A stretch of DNA of 6,758 nt from Ilumatobacter sp. (GTDB taxonomy: Bacteria > Actinomycetota > Acidimicrobiia > Acidimicrobiales > Ilumatobacteraceae): assembly GCA_029263275.1 (NCBI GenBank), contig JAJCXU010000042.1:1-6758 (forward strand), read 5' to 3'. Positions 1 through 5,541 of the stretch are shown here, one piece after another. The position numbers were made by a program, and so were the translations under genes. Below the pieces are notes generated by a model. That model was given only the letters and a program-made list of their open reading frames with translations. It was not told where the DNA came from and did not search any database. Within the stretch, counting starts at the first letter, position 1. Every line of letters starts with the position of its first letter.

Positions 1-1
1 C

Positions 2-355
2 GTTTTCCTGGCCTCCTCGCTGAGCCTCGCCATCAAACGGCTCTCGCCACGACCCGGTCGGACTCTCTGGCTCGCCGCTCTGCCGCTTGCGGCGATGGCG
101 TTCGACTACCTCGAGAACGCCCTCGCCTGGCTGGCACTGGCCAGCTACCCGGACCCAATCGCCACAACTCACTTACTCGGTGTGGCGTCCGCTGCAAAGA
201 CCACAACCTCGTGGGCCGTGGGCCTCCTGCTCCTCGCCGCTTTGGCAGCGATTGTCGTGCGAGCAACCAGGGCCCGACTGTCGGGAGCACACTCCGACGC
301 CGCTGTCGCCTCCGATCGTGCCGACGAACGTGACCTCATCGGCGCAGATTCATGA
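2..355 (+). CDS. Partial membrane protein of unknown function (5' end outside window)
   Basis: The frame is open from the left window edge to the TGA at 353-355, so the start codon lies upstream and only about 117 residues are visible. The visible part has a hydrophobic stretch (LWLAALPLAAMAF), then a D-Y-L-E-N motif followed by ALAWLALA, then a loop and a strong transmembrane helix (WAVGLLLLAALAAIVV). It ends in a basic and then polar, probably cytoplasmic tail. The D-x-x-E-N motif between membrane helices recalls small, uncharacterised four-helix membrane proteins of actinobacteria, but I cannot name a function. The stop codon overlaps the start of the MarR-type gene (ATGA at 352-355), so the two are likely translated together, and the regulator may control this gene. 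An in-frame ATG at 95 would begin inside the membrane region and is not a credible start. Confidence 0.7.
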   Translation, partial: VFLASSLSLAIKRLSPRPGRTLWLAALPLAAMAFDYLENALAWLALASYPDPIATTHLLGVASAAKTTTSWAVGLLLLAALAAIVVRATRARLSGAHSDAAVASDRADERDLIGADS

Positions 356-834
356 CCGAAACCGGCGCAGACGGGCGATCGGCCAAGCGCTCGATCGATC
401 GTGGGCCGAGCAACGTGCTCTTCGACGCCTGGCTCGTCTCTCGGTCCGTCCACCAACTGATCGACACCGCGATTGAGGCGTCCGGGCTCGACGCCGACGA
501 GTTCGCCATCTACTCCGTGTTGGCATCCGCCGACGGGCTGACACCATCGGACCTCGCCCAGTGGATGTCAGCGGCGCCCACGACGGTGTCGAGCTACGTC
601 AAGCGCTTTGAACGGCGCAACCACATCACTCGAACCCCCAACGCCGAGGACGGACGGTCCTACCGACTCCGACTCACCGCTGCAGGACGCGAAGCACACC
701 AACAGGCGGGCGAACTCTTCGCACCCATCCTCAAGCGAACCGAGAAGACCCTCGGCGCCGGAACCCAGAAGGTCCACACTCAACTCCTCACGCTCCTGCA
801 CGCGGTCGACACCATCCAAGACGAGCACACATAG
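352..834 (+). CDS. MarR-family winged-helix transcriptional regulator
   Basis: The product is 160 residues, a usual length for MarR proteins, which bind DNA as dimers through a winged helix-turn-helix and often release it on binding a small phenolic or hydrophobic ligand. Visible parts in order: an N-terminal dimerisation helix (about 22-45), a helix with L-D-A-D-E-F-A-I-Y-S-V-L (about 46-58), the helix-turn-helix around T-P-S-D-L-A-Q-W-M and a recognition helix A-P-T-T-V-S-S-Y-V-K-R-F-E-R-R (about 64-90). A wing follows with the typical D-G-R-S-Y-R-L-R-L-T-A-A-G (about 100-112), then a long C-terminal helix. The start ATG overlaps the stop of the upstream membrane protein gene and I see no good Shine-Dalgarno site, which fits translational coupling. 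The ligand and target cannot be read from the sequence. The upstream partner gene, or an exporter further upstream, is the natural guess. Confidence 0.88.
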   Translation: MTETGADGRSAKRSIDRGPSNVLFDAWLVSRSVHQLIDTAIEASGLDADEFAIYSVLASADGLTPSDLAQWMSAAPTTVSSYVKRFERRNHITRTPNAEDGRSYRLRLTAAGREAHQQAGELFAPILKRTEKTLGAGTQKVHTQLLTLLHAVDTIQDEHT

Positions 835-848
835 CCGTACCCGAGGCG

Positions 849-1045
849 ACTGCGAAGAACGTTGACACGACGTAGGCAGCGTGGCGGTCGAGCAAGCGCT
901 CGATCGCAGCGCATGGTCGTACTCGGGCTTGAGCGTGACGCTGCTTGTGGGACATCCCGGAGTGGATGGCAACGTCGGGGGCTGCTGTGATGACGCTGTG
1001 ACGCAGCGAGTGCGGGCTGATCCGCATGTCGATCCCAAGGCGCTG
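849..1045 (-). pseudogene. Decayed C-terminal fragment of a tyrosine recombinase/integrase
   Basis: Read on the minus strand, this stretch carries the end of a phage-type integrase in pieces. One frame gives R-I-S-P-H-S-L-R-H-S-V-I-T-A-A, the HxxR box of the catalytic domain. The next frame gives P-L-R-D-V-P-Q-A-A-S-R-S-S-P-S-T-T-M-R-C-D-R-A-L. The first frame then returns with L-L-D-R-H-A-A-Y-V-V-S-T-F-F-A, the usual C-terminal end of this family. At least two compensating frameshifts are therefore needed. The nucleophile position, normally Tyr in T-T-M-R-Y-D-R, reads Cys (codon complement at 906-908), so even a repaired protein would lack catalysis. The N-terminal two thirds of the gene are missing, and the fragment abuts the XRE remnant at about 1040-1047. 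It is a relic of an earlier mobile element. The family assignment rests on motif recognition, not on an alignment. Confidence 0.72.
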
Positions 1046-1150
1046 GAAAAGGGCCGCTACGACCCCGGCCTCCCGCTTCGCGTTCCGCCTCGCACGAGTC
1101 TTCTCCACCACCATCGAAGATCTGTTCACCCTTGACGAAGACGATCTCGG
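1046..1150 (+). pseudogene. Remnant of an XRE-type HTH regulator (C-terminal third, frameshifted)
   Basis: Plus-strand codons from 1046 read E-K-G-R-Y-D-P-G-L-P-L. After one extra base at about 1079 the next frame continues A-F-R-L-A-R-V-F-S-T-T-I-E-D-L-F-T-L-D-E-D-D. Joined, this closely matches the end of small YozG-like/XRE regulators (recognition helix end, E-x-G-R-Y-D-P-S-L-x-L-A-F-x-L-A-R-x-F, then I-E-D-L-F). The first part of the gene, including its start and most of the helix-turn-helix, is absent and is replaced by the opposite-strand recombinase fragment. After the conserved end the frame runs on without similarity to a TGA at 1293-1295. In related genomes such regulators often precede a small membrane protein gene, which fits the 2TM gene 157 bp downstream. 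The product cannot be functional as it stands. Confidence 0.65.
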
Positions 1151-1306
1151 CGAAACCGCGAACTCGGTCACGTCACCTGGCTGGCCCGACCGCCCTCTCC
1201 CGAAACACCCAATCCGTTCCTCCGCAACCAGCCGCCCGAAAGCCAGCTCCCTACCTTCTCTCTCGCCGGAAATCCCGGTGATCGTCAACCAATGAAAGGA
1301 ATCCTC

Positions 1307-1573
1307 ATGTCAACCCAAGACCAGATCAACCCAACACACACGACCAGCGACCACCCGCATCAAGTTCGTGCCTTCCAGGCCCACGCAGGCGTGTTCGCTG
1401 GGACGATGGTGCTCATCTTCGCCGTGAACCTCGCCGCCGGTATCGCCGGTCAGTGGTCGGCCTGGTGGTCCGTCTGGGCCCTCATCGGTTGGAGCCTCGG
1501 TCTCGCCGTCCACGGGCTCGTCGTCTTCCTCGCAAACCCGAGAACGGCTCCTGGAGCCACCCAGCAAACGTGA
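1307..1573 (+). CDS. Small 2TM-domain membrane protein
   Basis: The 88-residue product has a polar, His/Thr-rich N-terminus (about 1-25), then two hydrophobic helices joined by a short Trp-rich turn. Helix 1 is about residues 33-55 (VFAGTMVLIFAVNLAAGIAG) and helix 2 about 58-82 (WWSVWALIGWSLGLAVHGLVVFL). The pattern F-x-x-H-x-x-V-F...V-N-L...W-x-x-W...G-W-x-x-G-L-x-x-H is that of the '2TM domain' family, which is often found next to or fused with small regulators and has no established biochemical role. I chose the ATG at 1307 because AAAGGA (1295-1300) sits six bases upstream. The ATG at 1292 would place the ribosome site inside the gene. The upstream regulator remnant suggests this gene has lost its partner and may be expressed differently now. 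Confidence 0.78.
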   Translation: MSTQDQINPTHTTSDHPHQVRAFQAHAGVFAGTMVLIFAVNLAAGIAGQWSAWWSVWALIGWSLGLAVHGLVVFLANPRTAPGATQQT

Positions 1574-1598
1574 ATTCCCCCCAGGAGAAACGGCACTC

Positions 1599-1612
1599 TC
1601 CGAGCGCTCGGA
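1599..1612. terminator. Perfect 14-bp palindrome after the 2TM gene, possible terminator stem
   Basis: TCCGAGCGCTCGGA is a perfect palindrome 26 bp after the stop of the 2TM gene. Folded as RNA, it gives at most a five-pair GC-rich stem with a tight loop and no following T-run. It could end transcription weakly or be a dimeric-protein binding site. The position is the main support. Confidence 0.3.
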
Positions 1613-1853
1613 AATGACAATCACGGGACCGGCATCCAGCGCAAGGCGCCGCCGTCATCCGGCCGCGGAGAGTACCCTCATCAAGTCGTGGGTTGTCGCG
1701 CATTCTCGAGCGGTCACCCGAGCGCGTACGTGCCGATGACGCGCACATCAAAGGCGACGGCACCGGGGTTGATATGGGCGCCTCGGCCAACGAATCTCCG
1801 GTGGCTTTCCTGATTCCTTGCTGGAGTGTTCTTCGTCCGGCAATATTCGGGGC
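1613..1853. other. Non-coding stretch without a recognisable gene
   Basis: No frame in this stretch looks coding. The longer open frames run into neighbouring genes with Arg/Ser/Pro-rich translations. One short minus-strand frame ending at about 1719 reads N-P-G-A-V-A-F-D-V-R-V-I-G-T-Y-A-L-G before a stop and could be the tail of a vanished gene, but it is too short to claim. A promoter for the next gene must lie here or in the following bases; I see no convincing -35/-10 pair. Confidence 0.4.
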
Positions 1854-2270
1854 ATGTCTACGCCCGACTTCATGTCCGTGCTCAAGAGCGACGGCGTCGT
1901 CGAGCGATGGTCGATGTCGTGCTCAACCAACACGGCCGCGCGGAGTCACGAACTCGTCCTGACCGATACTGATGGGACTGAATGGCACGCACAAGCCTCC
2001 GACGTGTTCGAATGCGTGGTTCAACTCCGGCTACAGCTCGAGCCTCTGGAGCTTCGGCTTTGCTGCAACGCATCACGACGAGACGCGTGGGCCTCGGGAA
2101 TGCAGCGAGATATGGGATCGGGCTTTGCCGTCTACCTGCTCGCCGACGCGCCCGTGGGAACGCGGCCACCAGACGTGCCAACACTCGGCTACGCACCGCC
2201 CGACGATACTGTCAGCTACGCAGAGCAACATGCGTGGCACGAGCGCTGGCTAGCGTCGCGGAGCGAGTGA
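1854..2270 (+). CDS. Conserved hypothetical protein
   Basis: From the ATG at 1854 the product is 138 residues. It begins M-S-T-P-D-F-M-S-V-L and has an N-terminal region with alternating beta-like segments (S-H-E-L-V-L-T-D-T-D-G-T-E-W-H-A). A centre L-R-L-Q-L-E-P-L-E-L-R-L-C-C-N-A-S-R-R-D-A-W-A-S-G-M-Q-R-D-M-G-S-G-F-A-V-Y-L-L is followed by a C-terminal P-T-L-G-Y-A-P-P ... A-E-Q-H-A-W-H-E-R-W-L. The segment with a vicinal Cys-Cys-Asn followed by R-R-D-A-W-x-S-G-M looks like an uncharacterised actinobacterial family I have seen only as 'hypothetical'. No transmembrane segment or signal peptide is visible, so it is probably cytoplasmic. A TTG at 1818 would add 12 residues but has poor composition, and the ATG at 1872 is a shorter option. 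There is no strong Shine-Dalgarno site before 1854, so the exact start is unsure. It has no clear operon partner. Confidence 0.62.
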   Translation: MSTPDFMSVLKSDGVVERWSMSCSTNTAARSHELVLTDTDGTEWHAQASDVFECVVQLRLQLEPLELRLCCNASRRDAWASGMQRDMGSGFAVYLLADAPVGTRPPDVPTLGYAPPDDTVSYAEQHAWHERWLASRSE

Positions 2271-2301
2271 AGGTCGCCGGCATCTCTCGTCGTGTCTCCT
2301 C

Positions 2302-2311
2302 GCGCTAGCGC
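2302..2311. repeat. Perfect 10-bp palindrome GCGCTAGCGC
   Basis: A self-complementary decamer lies 32 bp downstream of the previous stop codon. It could be the core of a small terminator stem or a binding site. No T-run follows and it may be chance in high-GC DNA. Confidence 0.2.
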
Positions 2312-2355
2312 AATCTGGAGCAGGTCGGATCGATCGAAAGTGCCGATCTGGCGCA

Positions 2356-2372
2356 CGTTGGTCGGACCAACG
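2356..2372. promoter_or_regulatory. 17-bp inverted repeat, candidate operator
   Basis: CGTTGGTC-G-GACCAACG is a perfect 8-bp inverted repeat around a single base, the geometry of an operator for a dimeric regulator. It lies about 100 bp before the ATG at 2473 and 12 bp before an in-frame ATG at 2384. No T-run follows, so a terminator is less likely. It is flanked by an imperfect 12-bp direct repeat (GCAATCTGGAGC at 2310-2321, GCAATATGGAGC at 2379-2390). Which protein binds is unknown. Confidence 0.4.
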
Positions 2373-2472
2373 ACGCTGGCAATATGGAGCGTCGACTGCC
2401 GTGCCAATGTGGGTGCGCGACGATCACCGTGACGGCCGAGGCGGATGATCCGCTTCTGTATCGTTCTCTGCG

Positions 2473-2781
2473 ATGGACGTTTCAGTGGAGTCGTTTCTCG
2501 ACCGCTCCGAGCCGGATGATCAAGGCGCATACGCCTATTGGTACGAAGGCAAGATCACAGTGTTCACGTTCTCGGACGGACGTTTCCTCCGCTCGCGTCA
2601 GTACAGCGATACACCGCATGAGGCGAACCTGTTCTTCGAAGATGCAGGTCCTCTTGAAAGCGACGACGAAACCAAGCAGGTCGTGGAGTGGTTGAAGAAG
2701 GCCGGCATCTCGGATGTGCGAGTTCTCGGCGGCGCTACCGGGGGCTATCGCCCGATCTGGACGCATCAGGAAGGCTCTTAG
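2473..2781 (+). CDS. Hypothetical acidic protein
   Basis: The 102-residue product starts at the first ATG after an in-frame stop at 2446-2448. It reads as a small alpha/beta protein. An acidic N-terminus (D-R-S-E-P-D-D-Q-G) is followed by strands A-Y-A-Y-W-Y-E-G-K-I-T-V-F-T-F-S-D-G-R-F-L-R-S-R-Q-Y. Next come an acidic turn (E-A-N-L-F-F-E-D-A-G-P-L-E-S-D-D-E), an amphipathic helix (T-K-Q-V-V-E-W-L-K-K-A-G) and a short strand (D-V-R-V-L-G). There is no signal peptide, membrane helix or known motif. Codon use (good third-position GC, few rare codons) supports a real gene. No clear Shine-Dalgarno site precedes the start. A frame beginning at 2384 (M-E-R-R-L-P-C-Q-C-G-C-A-T-I-T-V-T) overlaps it and turns into a Ser/Arg-rich shadow, so it is either spurious or an N-terminal piece broken by a frameshift. 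Confidence 0.55.
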   Translation: MDVSVESFLDRSEPDDQGAYAYWYEGKITVFTFSDGRFLRSRQYSDTPHEANLFFEDAGPLESDDETKQVVEWLKKAGISDVRVLGGATGGYRPIWTHQEGS

Positions 2782-2784
2782 GCC

Positions 2785-2801
2785 GGACAGCGCTGCCGTC
2801 C
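2785..2801 (+). terminator. Imperfect hairpin just after the hypothetical gene
   Basis: GGAC and GC pair with GC and GTCC around a short loop with one mismatch, four bases after the stop codon at 2779-2781. GC-rich hairpins without a U-tract can act as weak terminators in actinobacteria. The stem is short and the call is tentative. Confidence 0.25.
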
Positions 2802-2900
2802 CCACGGCGCCGGCATTCTGAGCGGGGCCTGCCGATCCGAAGTGAGGATATGTGGGTAATCCTCGCCGCTTTCAGTGGTGGTGAGGGACTCTGGGTGACT

Positions 2901-2922
2901 GCCCCGTCGGGGCTCGAAAGGA
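2901..2922 (+). promoter_or_regulatory. Small hairpin followed by strong Shine-Dalgarno of the first recombinase
   Basis: GCCCC-GTC-GGGGC (2901-2913) is a perfect five-pair stem, and AAAGGA (2917-2922) follows nine bases before the ATG at 2932. The stem ends four bases from the ribosome site, so it could modulate initiation or shield the gene from upstream read-through. Confidence 0.4.
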
Positions 2923-2931
2923 ACCCATCCC

Positions 2932-3975
2932 ATGTCTTGGTCACCTGAGTTTCAACGCGCTGATCGCGCCGACGGAGGGGTCGAGGTTCGCCTCGGTCAC
3001 CCGGTCGTGGATCTGTATCTCGAGTTCTTGGCGGCGCGATGCCGGCCGAACACGGTGCTCGCTGCCGGGTTCGATCTGAAGGTCTTCTTCACGCTGTTTC
3101 CCGTCGAGCCAGCCGAGGTGACAACGGCGGACGTGTTGGCGTTCATCACCGCCCAACGCGCGTCAGGTGACGACACGGTCGTGCGCCTGGTGGATGGCGA
3201 GTCGGGGTTGTCGGCGCGCACGATTCAGCGGCGCTTGTCGTCGTTGTCGTCGATGTTCTCGTATCTGATTGTGCGCGGTGACGTCGATCAGAACCCGGTC
3301 CCTCGCGGTCTGTCGACACGACGGTCACGTGACCGCGGACAACGTGGCGTGCCGCTGATCCGCACACCACGAACGTTGCCTCGGGTCGCCGAGCCGGCCG
3401 AGGTCGACGCCCTGCTTTCGGCGTGTCGCCGGTGGCGGGATCGGGCGATGATCGAAGCCATGGTGCTCGGCGGACTTCGCCGCTGCGAGGTCCTCGGGCT
3501 GCGACTCAAAGACCTCGACGGAGCACGTCGTCAGGTGTTCATTGTCGAGGGCAAAGGCGGCCACCAACGACAGATCCCGATCTCGTCGCGGTTCTTCGCG
3601 ACCGTCGGCGACTACCTGCGCCTTGAACGCCCGACAGACGCCGAGACCAACCGGTTGTTCGTCGTGTTGAAGGGCAACCGACGCGGCCGACCGCTCTCGG
3701 ACTACGGGCTCGGTCAGGTCTTCAAGTCGCTTCGCGAACGCTCGGGTGTCCGGCGGATCACGTGCCACGAACTGCGCCACACGTGCTTCACCCGGCTCCG
3801 CGAAGCAGGCATGGAACTCGAAGCGTTGCAGGCTCAGGCCGGTCACCGATCCCTCGACACGACCCGCCTCTACGTGCACCTCGCGAACGGCTGGCTGGCG
3901 GAGGAATACGACAAAGCAAGCGCCCTGATCGACGCCGACATGTTCCTCGCAGCAGCCGACGGGATCGGCCGATGA
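2932..3975 (+). CDS. Tyrosine recombinase, first of a tandem pair
   Basis: This 347-residue site-specific recombinase cuts and rejoins DNA through a covalent 3'-phosphotyrosine. An N-terminal SAM-like core-binding domain covers about residues 23-125 (L-Y-L-E-F-L-A-A-R-C-R-P-N-T ... A-R-T-I-Q-R-R-L-S-S-L-S-S-M-F-S-Y-L). The catalytic domain runs from about 150 to 330 and all expected residues are present: R183 (G-G-L-R-R-C-E-V-L), K208 (E-G-K-G-G-H-Q-R), H279 and R282 (H-E-L-R-H-T), H305 (A-G-H-R-S) and nucleophile Y314 (T-T-R-L-Y-V-H). The start ATG has a good AAAGGA nine bases upstream. The stop overlaps the next recombinase gene (ATGA at 3972-3975), so the two are probably made together. 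The protein resembles TnpA-like recombinases of Tn554-type or recombinase-array elements that are very common in actinobacteria. It is most likely a transposition protein acting jointly with its partner on the element's ends, which I could not locate. Confidence 0.92.
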   Translation: MSWSPEFQRADRADGGVEVRLGHPVVDLYLEFLAARCRPNTVLAAGFDLKVFFTLFPVEPAEVTTADVLAFITAQRASGDDTVVRLVDGESGLSARTIQRRLSSLSSMFSYLIVRGDVDQNPVPRGLSTRRSRDRGQRGVPLIRTPRTLPRVAEPAEVDALLSACRRWRDRAMIEAMVLGGLRRCEVLGLRLKDLDGARRQVFIVEGKGGHQRQIPISSRFFATVGDYLRLERPTDAETNRLFVVLKGNRRGRPLSDYGLGQVFKSLRERSGVRRITCHELRHTCFTRLREAGMELEALQAQAGHRSLDTTRLYVHLANGWLAEEYDKASALIDADMFLAAADGIGR

Positions 3976-5264
3976 GCGCCGTCCCCGCCGTTGCGGTCGA
4001 GGTTTCACATGGGCGAGGCAAGCCGCGTGCCCGAGTGTTCGACTGGCCTCAGGTCGCAGCGGTTTCACCCGTTCTAGCTGCGACGATGCTGCGCTACCTC
4101 GACCAGATCGCGCTCTCTTTGCGCCCGGCGAGCGTCGTCGCAGCCAACGGGAAGCTGCGCCAGTTCGCCGGCTTCTTGACCACCGAGTTCCCCGAGATCG
4201 ACGGTCTCGCCGATGTCGACCGCCATCACGTCGAGGCGTTCAAACGACACCTCGGCACACGCCTGAGCCGCAACGACACCGGCCAGCCTCTGTCCCCGGT
4301 CACGATCCGCCTCACGCTCGGGACGCTGCGCACGTTCTTCGAACGCGTGTCGGAATGGGACTACCCCGACGCCCCGAAACGAGTGCTGATCTTCAACGGC
4401 GACCTCCCGACACCTGACGATCCACTCCCCAAATTCCTGTCCGATCCCGACGCAGCGAAGCTGATGCGCGCCGCCGCCGACCAAGACCCGGTCCGGCGGT
4501 TGGTGATCGAGATGCTCGCCCGCACCGGACTCCGCGTCGGCGAGTTCTGCGAACTCACCGCCGACGCAGTCGTGTTCATGAACCACCGGCACTGGCTACG
4601 CGTGCCGATCGGCAAACTCCACAACGACCGCTACGTCCCGCTCCATCCGCAGCTCGTCGAGCAGCTCGACGAACACCAACGACACCGCTGCGATGACCTC
4701 GATCGGCTGATCGTGTTCGACGGCCGGCGACTTGATCGACACATGGTTGCCCGCATGGTTCGACGGGTCGCGAAGGCCGCCGGGATCGGCCACGTCCACC
4801 CCCACCAACTGCGCCACACGCTCGCGACTCAGGCCATCAACCGTGGCATGAGTCTCGAAGCGATCGCCGCGATGCTCGGCCACAAAACCCTGCGGATGAC
4901 GCTGGTCTACGCGCGCATCGCGGACCGCACCGTCGCCGACGCGTATGACCGAGTCACCCGCGAAGTCGACGCGCTCTACACCAAACCGAACGGCCTCCGA
5001 TCGGCGCCCGGTGGCACCGCCGCAATGGCACACCTCGCTGCCGAGTTCGACCAGAAACTCCTCGGCAACGGACACTGCAACCGACCATCACAGCTCGACT
5101 GCCAGTTCGAATCGATCTGCGAATCGTGCGCGTACGTTTCCACCAACGAGTCGTTCGTCCCGGTCCTCGAAGCTCAACGCGAACACGCTGCTGACCGCGA
5201 CCAGCACCACCGCGTCGACCTGTTCGACATGCTCCTCGACCGAGTACGCACCGAGCAGCCATGA
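3972..5264 (+). CDS. Tyrosine recombinase, second of a tandem pair, with C-terminal Cys cluster
   Basis: The 430-residue product starts at the ATG overlapping the upstream stop; the frame is open further back, but only as a shadow of the first recombinase. An N-terminal core-binding domain (about 35-145) precedes the catalytic domain with R188 (T-G-L-R-V-G-E), K215 (I-G-K-L-H-N-D-R), H278 and R281 (H-P-H-Q-L-R-H-T-L-A-T), H304 (L-G-H-K-T) and nucleophile Y313 (T-L-V-Y-A-R-I). A tail of about 100 residues, absent from the first recombinase, carries C369, C377, C383 and C386 in G-H-C-N-R-P-S-Q-L-D-C ... I-C-E-S-C, a likely metal-binding cluster typical of TnpB-like partners in Tn554-type modules, followed by a His/Asp-rich helix. 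It probably acts with the first protein as a heteromeric recombination complex. A third small partner gene, common in three-gene versions, is absent: the IS110 element begins 55 bp downstream. The gene appears intact. Confidence 0.9.
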   Translation: MSAVPAVAVEVSHGRGKPRARVFDWPQVAAVSPVLAATMLRYLDQIALSLRPASVVAANGKLRQFAGFLTTEFPEIDGLADVDRHHVEAFKRHLGTRLSRNDTGQPLSPVTIRLTLGTLRTFFERVSEWDYPDAPKRVLIFNGDLPTPDDPLPKFLSDPDAAKLMRAAADQDPVRRLVIEMLARTGLRVGEFCELTADAVVFMNHRHWLRVPIGKLHNDRYVPLHPQLVEQLDEHQRHRCDDLDRLIVFDGRRLDRHMVARMVRRVAKAAGIGHVHPHQLRHTLATQAINRGMSLEAIAAMLGHKTLRMTLVYARIADRTVADAYDRVTREVDALYTKPNGLRSAPGGTAAMAHLAAEFDQKLLGNGHCNRPSQLDCQFESICESCAYVSTNESFVPVLEAQREHAADRDQHHRVDLFDMLLDRVRTEQP

Positions 5265-5273
5265 CCCCACCCA

Positions 5274-5300
5274 CCAGAAATCCCAGATTCCCCTTGACAC
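5274..5300. repeat. Left copy of a split direct repeat resembling the IS110 right end
   Basis: CCAGAAATC (5274-5282) and CCCCTTGACAC (5290-5300) recur in the same order and orientation at 6556-6564 and 6566-6576, near the right end of the IS110 element. The spacing differs by six bases. The left copy lies just outside the inferred left boundary. It could be the remnant right end of a related IS110 copy, or a sequence this element prefers as neighbourhood. Confidence 0.6.
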
Positions 5301-5371
5301 CGATTACCCACATAAGTGCCTGATTGATGATTGGGGTGTGCGTTGCGGCGGTTGTCGTAGCGTCGGAGGTG

Positions 5372-5442
5372 CCGGTCGGTGGGCTCTCTATGTGCCTGCT
5401 GCCCTGCGGGGTTGGCTTTCTATCGAATTGCTTGCCGACCGG
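5372..5442 (+). other. Predicted target-binding loop of the bridge RNA
   Basis: CCGGTCGG and CCGACCGG form the closing stem. The left guide (5389-5397) and right guide (5422-5427) face each other across a small inner hairpin in which CCC (5402-5404) can pair with GGG (5408-5410). The guides agree with the present insertion site, apart from one mismatch in the left guide. The core C (6584) is not matched by the right guide, which has U at 5428. Confidence 0.55.
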
Positions 5443-5454
5443 TTCCTTCACCGC

Positions 5455-5508
5455 GGTGTGGCTCGAAAGAGGCGAGAGCACGATCAACCCGAATCAGGAG
5501 TGCCCACC
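5455..5508 (+). other. Predicted donor-binding loop of the bridge RNA
   Basis: The stem GGTG-T-GGC with GCC-CACC closes a loop containing AAAGAGGC, identical to the element's right terminus including the core C, and AATCAG, complementary to core plus left terminus. These would pair with the joined ends of a circular or head-to-tail donor reading AAAGAGG-CT-GATT. Confidence 0.55.
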
Positions 5509-5531
5509 TCGGTTTCCATCACCGAGAAAGG
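5508..5531 (+). promoter_or_regulatory. Hairpin overlapping the transposase Shine-Dalgarno
   Basis: CTCGGT (5508-5513) pairs with ACCGAG (5521-5526) around a seven-base loop. The ribosome site GAGAAAGG (5524-5531), ten bases before the ATG at 5542, begins inside the stem. This could reduce transposase translation. It also starts on the last base of the donor-loop stem (5508), so only one of the two adjoining pairs can use that base. Confidence 0.4.
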
Positions 5532-5541
5532 CATCCAACTC

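Larger units (their letters stand above)
5322..5526 (+). ncRNA. Candidate IS110 bridge RNA with target- and donor-binding loops
   Basis: Bridge RNAs are transcribed from the long non-coding end of IS110 elements and pair with target and donor DNA to direct recombination. Here a perfect 8-bp stem (5372-5379 with 5435-5442) encloses a first loop. In it TATGTGCCT (5389-5397) matches the left flank TAAGTGCCT (5313-5321) in 8 of 9 bases, and ATCGAA (5422-5427) is complementary to TTCGAT (6585-6590) at the right flank. A second stem (5455-5458 with 5505-5508, 5460-5462 with 5502-5504, one bulged T) encloses a second loop. There AAAGAGGC (5466-5473) is identical to the right end (6577-6584), and AATCAG (5492-5497) is complementary to the left end CTGATT (5320-5325). 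Left guides being identical and right guides complementary to the top strand is the arrangement known for IS621, and all four agree on a CT core. RNA ends are approximate. The fold was made by eye. Confidence 0.6.

Noticed and set aside
384..906. 14-base direct repeat CAAGCGCTCGATCG at 384-397 and 893-906, possible attachment site pair
   Set aside because: One copy lies in the MarR coding sequence and the other in the integrase relic. CGATCG-rich words are common in this DNA, there is no extension of similarity, and the enclosed segment is an ordinary gene.
1719..1790. Minus-strand C-terminal fragment ending V-I-G-T-Y-A-L-G
   Set aside because: It has only about 20 plausible residues, no recognisable family and no continuation upstream.
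3762..3971. N-terminal extension of the second recombinase upstream of 3972
   Set aside because: It is the out-of-frame shadow of the first recombinase. The ATG overlapping the upstream stop gives the normal family N-terminus.
3325..4068. Long minus-strand open frame opposite the recombinases, and similar frames at 4074-4592 and 5494-6408
   Set aside because: These are antisense shadows of strongly coding plus-strand genes, caused by high-GC codon bias. They lack ribosome sites and recognisable motifs.
5294..5322. Promoter for the bridge RNA from TTGACA at 5294-5299
   Set aside because: The bases at normal -10 spacing read TGCCTG, which is a poor match. CATAAG is too close.
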